From: Streptomyces katrae
Lineage (GTDB): Bacteria > Actinomycetota > Actinomycetes > Streptomycetales > Streptomycetaceae
Assembly: GCF_000717655.1 (NCBI RefSeq)
Contig: NZ_JNZY01000022.1
Span: 62,001 to 126,000 of the forward strand
Reading direction: 5' to 3'
DNA: 64,000 nucleotides
Numbering within the stretch: the stretch's first letter is position 1; every line of letters begins with the position of its first letter. A program made the position numbers and the translations under genes. Below, in pieces: positions 24,629 to 33,524 of this stretch. The notes below the pieces were generated by a model. It had not been told where the DNA came from. It made no database searches and saw only the letters and a list, made by a program, of their open reading frames with translations.

Positions 24629-25090
24629 ATGACCACGCTCAAGGCCAAGCTCCAGGAAGACCTCACCACCGCCATCAGGGCGCGCGACGAGCTGCACTCG
24701 TCCACGCTGCGCCTGACCCTCGCTGCCATCACCAAGGAGGAGGTCGCGGGCAAGGAGGCGCGCGTGCTCTCCGACGACGAGGTCCTCAAGGTGATCGCCA
24801 AGGAGGCGAAGAAGCGCCGCGAGGCCGCGGACGCCTTCGCGCAGGGCGGTCGTCCCGAGCAGGCCGCGCGCGAGACGGCGGAGGGCGAGTTCCTCGACAC
24901 CTACCTGCCCAAGCAGCTCAGCGACGAGGAGCTCGGCGCGATCGTGGCGCAGGCCGTCGAGGAGGCCAAGGCCGCGGGTGCCGAGGGGCCGCGGGCCATG
25001 GGTGCCGTCATGAAGATCGTGAACCCGAAGGTGGCCGGGCTGGCGGAGGGCGGCCGCGTCGCCGCCGCCGTCAAGAAGCACCTCGCATAG
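24629..25090 (+). CDS. GatB/YqeY domain protein
   Basis: This 153-residue helical protein has the YqeY pattern: STLRLTLAAI near residue 25, ARETAEGEFLDTYLPKQLS in the middle, and GAVMKIVNPKVAGLAEGGRVA near the end. The domain is related to the tRNA-binding tail of GatB; the free-standing form has no settled role. It is followed by a strong bidirectional terminator shared with the convergent PBP gene. Confidence 0.92.
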   Translation: MTTLKAKLQEDLTTAIRARDELHSSTLRLTLAAITKEEVAGKEARVLSDDEVLKVIAKEAKKRREAADAFAQGGRPEQAARETAEGEFLDTYLPKQLSDEELGAIVAQAVEEAKAAGAEGPRAMGAVMKIVNPKVAGLAEGGRVAAAVKKHLA

Positions 25091-25099
25091 ACGAGCGAA

Positions 25100-25140
25100 G
25101 GGAGGGCCCCGCTCGCGCGATGCGCGGGCGGGGCCCTCCC
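25100..25140. terminator. Bidirectional terminator between yqeY and the PBP gene
   Basis: A 13-bp perfect stem (GGGAGGGCCCCGC at 25100-25112 and GCGGGGCCCTCCC at 25128-25140) lies between two convergent genes and is followed by CCCTTT on the plus strand. Confidence 0.85.
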
Positions 25141-25155
25141 CTTTGTCCGTGCCGT

Positions 25156-27444
25156 CTACGGGCCCTCCGGGCCGCCGATGAAGCCCGGTTCCAGGCTGAT
25201 GTCCGGGAACGGGTTGGTCGGGGTGCTGCCGCCCGTCGCACCGCCCGTGGCCCCATCTGTCGTCTGGCCGCCGGGGCGGCCGCCCGGCTTGCCGTCGCCG
25301 CCCGGCTTGCCGGGCTTCCCCGGCTTGTTCGGGATCGGGTTCGGGGTGGGACGGCCGCCACCGGCCGGGATCCCGCTCTCCGGGATGGTCACCGTGATGA
25401 AGTTCGGCGCCTCCCGGCCTTCCAGCGCGCCCGAGACCGCCTGCTTCCAGATCGGGCCGGGCAGCCCGCCGCCGTAGACCTTGTCGTAGTACTGGCCGCC
25501 GATGGTGATGTTCTCCATCGACACCTGCTTCGAGCCGCCCGAGCCGACCCACGTCGCGCCCGCCATGTTCGGCGTGTACCCGACGAACCAGGCGTTGTAG
25601 CGGCTGTCGGTGGTACCGGTCTTGCCCGCGTTCTGCCGGTCGGTCAGACCCGCGGCGGTACCCGTACCGGAGTCGATCACGCCGAGCAGCAGCGTGTTGA
25701 CGGTGTCGGCCGTCTTCTCCGCCATCACCCGGTCGCACTGGGACTTCGGCACGGCCAGTGCCTTGCCGTGCGCGTCGGTGATGGACTCCAGGGCGACGGG
25801 GGTGCAGTACACGCCGCGGTTGGCGAAGGTCGCGTACGCGTTCGCCATGGTCAGCGGGGACATGCCCTCGGTGCCGAGCGCGATCGCCGGGACCTCGGGG
25901 AGCTTCGTGCCGTCGGCCGGGATCACGCCGAGCTTGGTGGTCATCTCGGTCACGGGGCAGAGCCCGAGCGCGTTGTCGGAGATCATCTCCACGAAGTACG
26001 TGTTGACCGACTTGGCCATCGCGTCCCTCATGCCGTACGGGCCGACCTCGGACTCCGACTCGTTCTCCACCCGGTCGTGCGAGGTGTTGACCCAGGGCTT
26101 GTCGCCGCAGGTCTGGACCGGGCTCGGGTACTCCATGTCGTGCGGGGACGGGTACGTCTTGCCCGCCGACACGCCGCGCTCCAGGGCGGCGGCCGCGACG
26201 AACGGCTTGAAGGTCGAACCGGTCGGGAAGCCGAAGTTCGATCCGCCCATCCGCTTGTCCACGGAGAAGTTGATCTGCGTCTCGTTCTTGCCGAAGCCGT
26301 ACGGCTTGGACTGGCCCATGGCGAGCACCCGGCCGGTGCCCGGCTGCACCAGGGTCACGGCCGTGGCGACCTTGTCGTCCTGGTTGACGTGGTCCTTGAT
26401 CGACTCGTTGACGGACTCCTGAGACTGCGGGTCCAGTGTCGTACGCACGGTCAGGCCGCCCTGGTTCCAGAGCTTGGCCCGCTCCTCGCGGGTCTTGCCG
26501 AACACCGGGTCGGTCAGGAACGTGTTGCGCACGTAGTCGCAGAAGAAGCCCGCGCCCTTGACCGCGGTGATGCAGCCGTTCTTCGGCCGCGTCACCTTCA
26601 GCGTCACCGGCTTCTTCTTCGCCTCGTCCGCCTCGGCCTGCGAGATGTCCTTCATGTCGGCCATCCGCTGGAGGACGACGTTGCGGCGCTTCATCCCCTC
26701 CTGCGCGTCGTTCACCGGGTCGAACCGGCTCGGCGACTGCACGACGCCCGCCAGCAGCGCCGACTCGTCGAGGGTCAGGTCCTTGGCCGGCTTGCTGAAG
26801 TAGCGCTGAGCGGCGGACTCGATCCCGTATGCCTGCTGGCCGAAGTAAGTGATGTTGAGGTAGTTCTCGAGGATCTTCTTCTTCCCGAGCTCCTCCTCGA
26901 CCTGGATCGAGTACTTCAGCTCGCGGATCTTGCGGCCCAGGCTCTTCTCCTGCGCCTCGCGCACCTTGGTCTCGTCGTCGCCGGCCTCTTCGACGAACAC
27001 GTTCTTCACGTACTGCTGCGTCAGCGTCGACGCGCCCTGCGCGGCTCCGCCTTCCTGCGCGTTGCGGTTGACCGCGCGCAGGATGCCCTTCAGGTCGACC
27101 GCGCCGTGCTCGTAGAAACGCGAGTCCTCGATCGCGACGATCGCCTTCTGCATGTACGGGGAGATGGCCGTGAGGGGCACCACCTGCCGGTCCCGTGAAT
27201 AGACCGTGGCGATCAAGCCACCCTCGGCGTCCAGAATCGTCGTGCGCTGGCTCAGCGGCGGTGTCTTGAGATTGGCCGGGATCTCATCGAATCCCTCGAC
27301 CGTGCCCTTGGCGGCGAGCCCCAGGGCGCCTGCGCCCGGGATCGCGATCCCGGCCAGCACAACTCCGGAGAGAACGGACACCCCGAGGAACTTGGCGGCC
27401 TGCTGCGGCCCCGTGAGCCCGGCGCCCGAGCGCTTCTTTCCCAT
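25156..27444 (-). CDS. Bifunctional class A penicillin-binding protein
   Basis: This 762-residue cell-wall synthase has a short cytoplasmic tail, a membrane anchor at about residues 20-45, a glycosyltransferase domain (EDSRFYEHG, GASTLTQQYVKN, RKIRELKYSIQVE, AYGIESAAQRYF) and a transpeptidase domain with Ser in GSTFKPF, SVN and KTGTT. The tail from about 690 is Gly/Pro/Lys-rich and disordered, with no PASTA repeat. It polymerises and crosslinks peptidoglycan outside the membrane. It is divergent from wblA, as in S. coelicolor where I recall this pair as SCO3580/SCO3579. Confidence 0.95.
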   Translation of the reverse strand: MGKKRSGAGLTGPQQAAKFLGVSVLSGVVLAGIAIPGAGALGLAAKGTVEGFDEIPANLKTPPLSQRTTILDAEGGLIATVYSRDRQVVPLTAISPYMQKAIVAIEDSRFYEHGAVDLKGILRAVNRNAQEGGAAQGASTLTQQYVKNVFVEEAGDDETKVREAQEKSLGRKIRELKYSIQVEEELGKKKILENYLNITYFGQQAYGIESAAQRYFSKPAKDLTLDESALLAGVVQSPSRFDPVNDAQEGMKRRNVVLQRMADMKDISQAEADEAKKKPVTLKVTRPKNGCITAVKGAGFFCDYVRNTFLTDPVFGKTREERAKLWNQGGLTVRTTLDPQSQESVNESIKDHVNQDDKVATAVTLVQPGTGRVLAMGQSKPYGFGKNETQINFSVDKRMGGSNFGFPTGSTFKPFVAAAALERGVSAGKTYPSPHDMEYPSPVQTCGDKPWVNTSHDRVENESESEVGPYGMRDAMAKSVNTYFVEMISDNALGLCPVTEMTTKLGVIPADGTKLPEVPAIALGTEGMSPLTMANAYATFANRGVYCTPVALESITDAHGKALAVPKSQCDRVMAEKTADTVNTLLLGVIDSGTGTAAGLTDRQNAGKTGTTDSRYNAWFVGYTPNMAGATWVGSGGSKQVSMENITIGGQYYDKVYGGGLPGPIWKQAVSGALEGREAPNFITVTIPESGIPAGGGRPTPNPIPNKPGKPGKPGGDGKPGGRPGGQTTDGATGGATGGSTPTNPFPDISLEPGFIGGPEGP

Positions 27445-27841
27445 GGAGGGCAGCCTACGTTCTCATTCACCGGACACGCGCGAATGCCTTGGCCTAAGCT
27501 GTCCCCAACTGTCACAGCAGTGCGGTGCGACATCAACCCCTCGGCTTGATTTTCACCCTTCCCGAATGGGGTGGACTTATGTCCGAATCTCGCCCCTCAC
27601 TCCGACGGTCGCTCGTCCATGGTCCGCCGATTCCACCCGAATTGCCGGAATGGTCGGGCATGTCGCCGGATCACTCCGTCGGGTGATCTGCCGCTTACCC
27701 ATAGTCCGTTCGGACCATTCAAGATTGGGCCCGTCGGGGGTGTTGCACTGTCCCCGCCTTCCGTAACGTCCTCAACTGGCAGCGGTGAATATGCCGCTAC
27801 CGCCGTGGGGGAGCCTCGATTCGGGAGAGGACGGCGCCGGG
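27445..27841. other. Divergent promoter region between the PBP gene and wblA
   Basis: About 400 bases with no gene. GC content is visibly lower than in the flanking genes, and promoters for both directions must lie here. wblA is controlled by developmental regulators such as AdpA in S. coelicolor, so operators are expected, but I could not place one with confidence. Confidence 0.5.
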
Positions 27842-28192
27842 ATGGGCTGGGTTACCGACTGGAGTGCGCAGGCAGCCTGCCGCACTACCGATCCGGATGA
27901 ACTGTTCGTTCAAGGAGCGGCACAGAACAGGGCCAAGGCGGTGTGCACCGGATGTCCGGTGCGGACCGAGTGCCTGGCCGACGCGCTCGACAATCGTGTC
28001 GAGTTCGGAGTATGGGGCGGAATGACCGAGCGGGAACGTCGCGCATTGCTGCGCCGGCGTCCCACCGTCACCTCGTGGCGACGGCTGCTCGAAACCGCCC
28101 GCACGGAGTACGAGCGCAGTACGGGCATCCTCACCGTGGATGTCGATGCGGAGATCGACGTTCCGTACGAGACGTACGCGGCAGCCGGGTAG
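27842..28192 (+). CDS. wblA: WhiB-like regulator WblA
   Basis: This 116-residue WhiB-family protein carries four cysteines for a [4Fe-4S] cluster: one in QAACRTT and three in AVCTGCPVRTEC. The G(V/I)WGG turn is in FGVWGGMTERERRALLRRR, followed by the basic DNA-binding tail. The sequence matches my memory of S. coelicolor WblA (SCO3579), a pleiotropic switch that promotes sporulation and represses antibiotic production. The ATG at 27842 begins MGWVTDW as in known WblA. Its position 4.8 kb from a bldA-dependent biosynthetic cluster is a regulatory coincidence worth noting. Confidence 0.95.
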   Translation: MGWVTDWSAQAACRTTDPDELFVQGAAQNRAKAVCTGCPVRTECLADALDNRVEFGVWGGMTERERRALLRRRPTVTSWRRLLETARTEYERSTGILTVDVDAEIDVPYETYAAAG

Positions 28193-28255
28193 ACCGACCC
28201 GCGCGGTCCCGCATACGACTGCCCCCTCACCAGGAGGCATTCGTCGTACGAACGC

Positions 28256-29506
28256 CTATGCTCCGGCCGGAACCCCGGCCGCGAGTCGCTCTCCGATGGC
28301 CCGCAGCCCGGCGAGGTCATGCACATCGCCGGGCAGGGCGGCCACCTCGGCCACCGCCACCTCGGGGTGCAGCGAGGTGAAGCGATCGCGTGTGCGCTGT
28401 TCGCGCGCGATCACCTGCATCCGTTCGGCGTGCAGGCGCAGCAGTCTTGCGGTGATCTCGTCCACGTCGGCCGCCGCCGCGTCGGCCTCCGTGTCCGGGT
28501 CACGAAGTCCAGCTTTCCCGGACTCCTGATCGACAATGCCGCCTTCTTCAAGATTCTCTGCGGCGGCCAACGCCCGCTCCGCGGACAGCTGATCGGCGCC
28601 GCTGCCGTGCACCCGGTTCAGTACGAGCCCGGCCAGCGGCATCTGCTCCGCGGCCAGCCGCTCCACGAAGTACGCCGCCTCCCGCAGCGCGTCCGGTTCG
28701 GGCGCCGCGACCACCAGGAAGGCCGTACCGGGAGCCTGAAGCAGCCGGAACGTCGCGTCCGCGCGGGTGCGGAAACCGCCGAACATCGTGTCCATCGCCG
28801 CCACGAACGTCTGCACGTCCTTCAGCAGCGAGGCGCCCATCAGCTTGCTGAGGGTCCCGGTCATCAGGGACATGCCGACGTTGAGGAACTTCATCCCCGC
28901 CCTGCCGCCCACCTTCGCCGGAGCCATCAGTACCCGGATGAACTTCCCGTCCAGGAACGACCCCAGCCGCTTCGGCGCGTCGAGGAAGTCCAGCGCGGAC
29001 CGGCTCGGCGGGGTGTCCACGACGATCAGGTCCCAGTCGTCGCGGGCCCGCAGCTGGCCCAGCTTCTCCATCGCCATGTACTCCTGCGTGCCCGCGAACC
29101 CGGCCGACAGGGACTGGTAGAAGGGGTTGGCGAGGATGGCCTCCGCCCGCTCGGCATCCGCGTGACCTTCGACGATCTCGTCGAAGGTCCGCTTCATGTC
29201 GAGCATCATGGCGTGCAGTTCGCCGCCCTCGACCCCCTTCACCCTGCGCGGGGTGTTGTCCAGCGAGTCGATCCCCATCGACTGGGCGAGCCGCCGGGCC
29301 GGGTCGATGGTCAGTACGACCACCTTCCGCCCGCGCTCCGCCGCCCGCACGCCCAGGGCCGCGGCGGTGGTCGTCTTGCCGACCCCGCCGGCGCCGCAGC
29401 AGACGATGATCCGCGTCCCGGGGTCGTCCAGCAGCCGGTCCACGGCCAGCCGCGTCGGAGTGTCCATGCCGACGCCCCCCTTCATGCCCGTCGTGGCCCC
29501 GCTCAT
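28256..29506 (-). CDS. Get3/ArsA-like ATPase (second of a pair)
   Basis: This 416-residue P-loop ATPase has CGAGGVGKTTTAAALG near residue 38, a TIDPARRLAQ segment typical of the ArsA/Get3 family, and DTPPSRSALDFLDAP for the switch region. Family members sort membrane proteins or energise arsenite export; actinobacterial pairs like this one are uncharacterised. The ATG overlaps the stop of the upstream partner by 4 bases, so the two probably form a heterodimer. I recall the pair as SCO3577/SCO3578. Confidence 0.88.
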   Translation of the reverse strand: MSGATTGMKGGVGMDTPTRLAVDRLLDDPGTRIIVCCGAGGVGKTTTAAALGVRAAERGRKVVVLTIDPARRLAQSMGIDSLDNTPRRVKGVEGGELHAMMLDMKRTFDEIVEGHADAERAEAILANPFYQSLSAGFAGTQEYMAMEKLGQLRARDDWDLIVVDTPPSRSALDFLDAPKRLGSFLDGKFIRVLMAPAKVGGRAGMKFLNVGMSLMTGTLSKLMGASLLKDVQTFVAAMDTMFGGFRTRADATFRLLQAPGTAFLVVAAPEPDALREAAYFVERLAAEQMPLAGLVLNRVHGSGADQLSAERALAAAENLEEGGIVDQESGKAGLRDPDTEADAAAADVDEITARLLRLHAERMQVIAREQRTRDRFTSLHPEVAVAEVAALPGDVHDLAGLRAIGERLAAGVPAGA

Positions 29507-30483
29507 TCCTCGCCCGCCTGCTTCCGCAGCTCCGAGGCCAGCTCGTACAGCCCGGCCAGATCCATCCCCGCGCCGAGCAGGGGGAGTTCGTACGTCGGCA
29601 CGTCCAGCTGCGCGAGTACGGTGCGCTGCGCGCGCTCCAGCTCCACCCGGCTCGCGTGCTCCGCGGCCTGCGTGAGCAGCGGGTCCACCAGCCGCTCCGC
29701 GACCCCGCCGCGGCGCGCGCCGCCCAGGCCGGCCCGGGACAGGGCCTTGGCCACGTCCGCGCGGCGCTCGCCTGCGGCGGCGCGCAGGGTGTCCTCGTCC
29801 AAGTGGTGCGGCCGCACCATGTTGACGACGACCCGCCCCACGGGCAGTCCGGCCGCCTCGAGGTCGGCGATCCCGTCCGCGGTCTCCTGGACGGGCATCT
29901 CCTCGAGCAGAGTGACCAGGTGGACGGCCGTCTCCGGAGACTTGAGCACCTTCATGACGGCCTGCGCCTGGTTGTGGATCGGCCCGAACCGGGCCAGCCC
30001 CGCCACCTCGTCGTTGACGTTGAGGAAGCGGGTGATCCGTCCGGTCGGCGGTGCGTCCATGATCACGTGGTCGTAGACGTAGCGGCCGGCCTTGTCCTTG
30101 CGCCGGACCGCCTCGCACGCCTTGCCGGTCAGCAGTACGTCCCGCAGACCGGGCGCGATGGTCGTCGCGAAGTCGATGGCGCCGAGCTTCTTGAGGGCGC
30201 GGCCGGCGGAGCCGAGCTTGTAGAACATCTGGAGGTAGTCCAGCAGGGCCCGCTCGGCATCGATGGCCAGGGCGAAGACCTCCCCGCCGCCCGAGGCGAC
30301 GGCGATCTTCCGCTCCTCGTACGGGAGTGCCTCCGCGCCGAAGAGCTGCGCGATCCCCTGCCTGCCCTCGACCTCCACCAGAAGCGTCCGTCTGCCCTCG
30401 CGCGCGAGGGCGAGCGCGAGTGCCGCGGCGACCGTGGTCTTTCCGGTTCCGCCCTTGCCGCTGACCACCTGGAGCCTGCTCAC
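29503..30483 (-). CDS. Get3/ArsA-like ATPase (first of a pair)
   Basis: This 326-residue protein has the deviant P-loop SGKGGTGKTTVAAALA near the N terminus, VEVEGRQGIAQLFG, and DAPPTGRITRFL in the switch II position. It is shorter than its partner encoded downstream and overlaps it by 4 bases. A regulatory or chaperone-like role as a heterodimer is inferred. It is divergent from the small gene at 30585. Confidence 0.88.
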   Translation of the reverse strand: MSRLQVVSGKGGTGKTTVAAALALALAREGRRTLLVEVEGRQGIAQLFGAEALPYEERKIAVASGGGEVFALAIDAERALLDYLQMFYKLGSAGRALKKLGAIDFATTIAPGLRDVLLTGKACEAVRRKDKAGRYVYDHVIMDAPPTGRITRFLNVNDEVAGLARFGPIHNQAQAVMKVLKSPETAVHLVTLLEEMPVQETADGIADLEAAGLPVGRVVVNMVRPHHLDEDTLRAAAGERRADVAKALSRAGLGGARRGGVAERLVDPLLTQAAEHASRVELERAQRTVLAQLDVPTYELPLLGAGMDLAGLYELASELRKQAGEE

Positions 30484-30584
30484 AGCGTCTGAGCCTAACC
30501 ACTCGCCCCTCGGACATGCGCATGAGCCTCCCCCAACCTCCGGCCGGGGGCACCCCCACGCCGTCAGGCGATACGCTCGCCCCC

Positions 30585-30746
30585 ATGACCAAGAAGTTCG
30601 AATACGCGACGGTCCCGCTGCTGGTCCACGCCACCAAGCAGATCCTGGACACCTGGGGCGAGGACGGCTGGGAGCTCGTCCAGGTCGTACCCGGGCCGAA
30701 CAACCCCGAGCAGCTCGTGGCCTACCTCAAGCGGGAGAAGGCATGA
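30585..30746 (+). CDS. Small DUF4177-type protein
   Basis: This 53-residue protein has a KKFEYATVPLLVHATKQILDTWGEDGWELVQV pattern in which a GEDGWELV turn is characteristic of the DUF4177 group of tiny proteins. Function unknown. It overlaps the RidA gene by 4 bases, so the two are translated together. The ATG at 30585 was chosen over an upstream in-frame ATG because the preceding residues are Pro-rich and unlike the family. Confidence 0.8.
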   Translation: MTKKFEYATVPLLVHATKQILDTWGEDGWELVQVVPGPNNPEQLVAYLKREKA

Positions 30747-31213
30747 GCGGCGCTGTCGAGGCGAAGCTGGCCGAGCTCGGCCTGACCCTGCCCGAGGTCG
30801 TCCCGCCGCTGGCCACGTACCAGCCGGCCGTGCGGTCGGGCGCGTACGTGTTCACCGCGGGACAGCTCCCGATGGTCAAGGGCAGCATGCCGGTCACCGG
30901 CAAGGTCGGCGCCGAGGTCTCGCCGGAGCAGGCCAAGGAACTGGCCGCGACCTGCGCGCTGAACGCCCTGGCCGCGGTGAAGTCCGTGATCGGCGACCTC
31001 GACAAGATCGCACGTGTCGTGAAGGTCGTCGGCTTCGTGGCCTCGGCCCCCGACTTCACCGGCCAGCCGGGCGTGCTGAACGGTGCGAGCGAGCTGCTGG
31101 GTGCCGTACTCGGCGAAAAGGGCGTCCACGCCCGCAGCGCCGTCGGTGTGGCGGTCCTCCCGCTGGACGCCCCGGTCGAGATCGAGATCCAGGTCGAGGT
31201 TTCCGCTTCCTGA
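30743..31213 (+). CDS. RidA (YjgF/YER057c) family protein
   Basis: This 156-residue protein belongs to the RidA/Rid group that hydrolyses reactive enamine/imine intermediates released by PLP enzymes. Marks are YVFTAGQLPMVKG, the alternating helix with CALNALAAVKSVIGDL, and VKVVGFVASAPDFTGQPGVLNGASELL. The usual conserved Arg of active RidA is not obvious near the middle, so it may be a Rid-like protein with altered activity. It overlaps the DUF4177-type gene. Confidence 0.88.
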   Translation: MSGAVEAKLAELGLTLPEVVPPLATYQPAVRSGAYVFTAGQLPMVKGSMPVTGKVGAEVSPEQAKELAATCALNALAAVKSVIGDLDKIARVVKVVGFVASAPDFTGQPGVLNGASELLGAVLGEKGVHARSAVGVAVLPLDAPVEIEIQVEVSAS

Positions 31214-31352
31214 CGCGCCGCTCCCTTTCCTCACGCGCCGCTCGCGCGCTTCGGCCCTGGCGGGCCTCACCGGCTTCGCGCCGCTGCGCCGGACTCCGTC
31301 CGGCGGCCCGCCGGGGCCGTTCGCGTTCCGCCGCCGCCTCTGCGGCTTCCGG

Positions 31353-31418
31353 CCCGTCCGGCGTTTGAGCTCCGGGTCCGGGCCGAGCCCGGGGGCAGGG
31401 AGAAGGCCGGGGCGGGGA
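31353..31418. repeat. Dispersed 66-bp GC-rich intergenic repeat, copy 1
   Basis: The 274-base gap between the RidA and Nudix genes holds a 66-base element beginning CCCGTCCGGCGTTTGAG and ending GGCGGGGA. The same element, same length and without gaps, recurs at 52105-52170. Shorter relatives beginning with GTTTGAAGCGCGGG or GTTCGAGGCGCGGG lie near 51399 and 34368. It has internal dyad symmetry (CCGGGTCCGGGCCGAGCCCGG). Confidence 0.75.
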
Positions 31419-31487
31419 CCCCCGACCCGGCCCGCCCTCCGAACGGAGGCTCTCGAACATCGGGCCGGATCCCCGTAGCATCCCGAC

Positions 31488-32387
31488 ATGCCGAATGGTC
31501 AGCACGGTCAGCAGCAGCCCCCCGCCGGGGGTCAGTGGTACCCGCCCGAGTGGCCCGCCCGGATCCGCGCGCTCATGGACGGCTCCCTCACCCCGGTGGA
31601 GCCCAGACGGGCCGCCACCGTCATGCTGCTCCGCGACACCCCCGACGGCCCCGTCGTGCACATGCTGCGCCGCAAGGCCTCCATGGCCTTCGCGGGCGGC
31701 GCGTACGCCTACCCCGGCGGCGGGGTCGACCCCCGCGACGAGGACCACCTCGTCGGCTGGGCCGGCCCGAGCCGGGACGAGTGGGCCGCGCGCCTCGCCA
31801 CCGACCCCCGGACCGCCCAGGCCATCGTCTGCGGCGCCGTCCGCGAGACCTTCGAGGAGGCGGGCGTCCTGCTCGCCGGCGAGACCGCCGACACCGTCGT
31901 CGGCGACACCACCGGCGACGACTGGGAGGCCGACCGTACGGCCCTCGTCGCCCGCGAGCTGTCGTTCGCCGAGTTCCTCGACCGCCGCGGCCTGCGGCTG
32001 CGCTCCGACCTGCTCGGCGCCTGGGCCCGCTGGATCACCCCGGAGTTCGAGCCCCGCCGCTACGACACCTGGTTCTTCGTCGCCGCCCTCCCGGAGGGCC
32101 AGCGCACCCGCAACGCCTCCACCGAAGCCGACCGGACGGTCTGGATCCGCCCCGCGGACGCCGCCGACGGCTACGACGAGGGCGAGCTGCTGATGATGCC
32201 GCCCACCATCTCCACCCTGCGCTCCCTCGAGCCGTACGGGAGCGCCGTCGACGCCCTCACCGCGGCCGCCGGCCAGGACCTGACGCCCGTACTGGCCCAG
32301 GCCTCGCTGGAGAACGGCGAACTGGTGCTCAGCTGGCCGGGCCACGACGAGTTCACCAAGCGCGTCCACCCCGGAGGCACCCCGTGA
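31488..32387 (+). CDS. Nudix hydrolase (NUDT19-like)
   Basis: This 299-residue protein has a Nudix box built from GGGVDPRDE and, after a long insertion, AVRETFEEAGVLLA; the late RRYDTWFFVAALP is typical of the acyl-CoA/NUDT19-like branch. Likely reaction: hydrolysis of a nucleoside diphosphate linked to another group, substrate unknown. The stop overlaps the MBL gene (GTGA), giving an operon with the MBL and L7/L12-like genes. Confidence 0.88.
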   Translation: MPNGQHGQQQPPAGGQWYPPEWPARIRALMDGSLTPVEPRRAATVMLLRDTPDGPVVHMLRRKASMAFAGGAYAYPGGGVDPRDEDHLVGWAGPSRDEWAARLATDPRTAQAIVCGAVRETFEEAGVLLAGETADTVVGDTTGDDWEADRTALVARELSFAEFLDRRGLRLRSDLLGAWARWITPEFEPRRYDTWFFVAALPEGQRTRNASTEADRTVWIRPADAADGYDEGELLMMPPTISTLRSLEPYGSAVDALTAAAGQDLTPVLAQASLENGELVLSWPGHDEFTKRVHPGGTP

Positions 32388-33229
32388 CGAATGCCGCCGC
32401 TCTGCCCGGACAGCCCCGCGGAATCGTCACCTCAGGGCCCGCCACCGCCCGCGCGGTCAACATCCTGGCCCCCAACGCCTCGGCGATGACCCTGGACGGC
32501 ACCAACACCTGGCTGGTCTCGGAGCCCGGCTCCGAGCTGGCCGTCGTCATCGATCCCGGCCCCCTCGACGACGTCCACCTGCGCGCGGTCGTGGAGACCG
32601 CCGAGCAGGCGGGCAAGCGGATCGCCCTGACCCTCCTCACCCACGGCCATCCCGACCACGCCGAGGGCGCGGGCCGGTTCGCCGAGCTCACCGGCACCAA
32701 GGTCCGCGCCCTGGACCCCGCCCTGCGCCTCGGCGACGAGGGGCTGGCCGCCGGAGACGTGATCCGGACCGGCGGGCTGGAGCTGCGCGTCGTCCCGACC
32801 CCCGGCCACACCGCCGACTCGCTCAGCTTCCACCTGCCCGCCGACCGGGCCGTCCTGACCGGCGACACGATCCTCGGCCGCGGCACCACCGTCGTCGCGC
32901 ACCCCGACGGCCGCCTGGGGGACTACCTCGACTCCCTGCGCCGGCTGCGCTCGCTGACGGTGGACGACGGCGTGCACACGGTGCTCCCGGGGCACGGACC
33001 GGTCCTGGACGACGCGCAGGGCGCGGTGGAGTTCTACCTGGCCCACCGCGCGCACCGGCTCGCCCAGGTCGAGACCGCGGTGGAGAACGGGTACACGACC
33101 CCCGCGGCGGTCGTCGCCCACGTGTACGCGGACGTGGACCGCTCGCTGTGGCCGGCCGCGGAATGGTCCGTACGGGCGCAGCTCGAGTACCTTCAAGATC
33201 ACGGACTGATCCCGGGGGGACCTGAATGA
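32384..33229 (+). CDS. Metallo-beta-lactamase-fold hydrolase (LACTB2-like)
   Basis: This 281-residue protein has the MBL metal motif THGHPDHAEG, later ligands in PTPGHTADSLSF, TGDTILGRGTT and LPGHGPV, and a small helical C-terminal domain with AAVVAHVYADVDRSLWPAAEWSV. The fold with this tail resembles LACTB2-like enzymes, which include endoribonucleases and thioesterases. GTG start overlapping the Nudix stop by 4 bases. Substrate unknown. Confidence 0.88.
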   Translation: MTNAAALPGQPRGIVTSGPATARAVNILAPNASAMTLDGTNTWLVSEPGSELAVVIDPGPLDDVHLRAVVETAEQAGKRIALTLLTHGHPDHAEGAGRFAELTGTKVRALDPALRLGDEGLAAGDVIRTGGLELRVVPTPGHTADSLSFHLPADRAVLTGDTILGRGTTVVAHPDGRLGDYLDSLRRLRSLTVDDGVHTVLPGHGPVLDDAQGAVEFYLAHRAHRLAQVETAVENGYTTPAAVVAHVYADVDRSLWPAAEWSVRAQLEYLQDHGLIPGGPE

Positions 33230-33516
33230 CCACGCTGTTCCTGCTGCTCGCGCTCATCGCCACGGCCTCGTGGATCACCTCTACGGTGACCCTGCGCATG
33301 AAGGCCCTCGAGCGGCGCTCGGAGCGGCTGGAGCGGCAGCTGGGACTGCTCCTGGACCACTTCGGCCTCGAGGAGCCGGAGCCGGCCGGGCTGGACGAGG
33401 TACGGGCGCTCGTGCGGGACGGGCGGACGGTCGAGGCCATCCGCGTCTACCGGCGCATCACCGGCGCGGGCCTGCTCGAGGCGAAGCAGGCGGTCGAGGC
33501 CCTGACGGGGGTCTGA
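33226..33516 (+). CDS. Membrane-anchored protein with ribosomal L7/L12-C-terminal-like domain
   Basis: This 96-residue protein has one N-terminal membrane helix (about residues 4-22), a charged coiled segment with RMKALERRSERLERQLG, and a C-terminal domain reading IRVYRRITGAGLLEAKQAVEALTG, the L7/L12 C-terminal fold pattern. Small actinobacterial proteins of this design are of unknown function. The ATG overlaps the MBL stop by 4 bases. Confidence 0.82.
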   Translation: MTTLFLLLALIATASWITSTVTLRMKALERRSERLERQLGLLLDHFGLEEPEPAGLDEVRALVRDGRTVEAIRVYRRITGAGLLEAKQAVEALTGV

Positions 33517-33524
33517 CCGCGTCT

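Noticed and set aside
28235..28257. Hairpin AGGCATTCGT-CGT-ACGAACGCCT as a terminator between wblA and the ATPase gene
   Set aside because: It has an internal mismatch and runs into the stop codon of the convergent gene; plausible but not strong enough to list.
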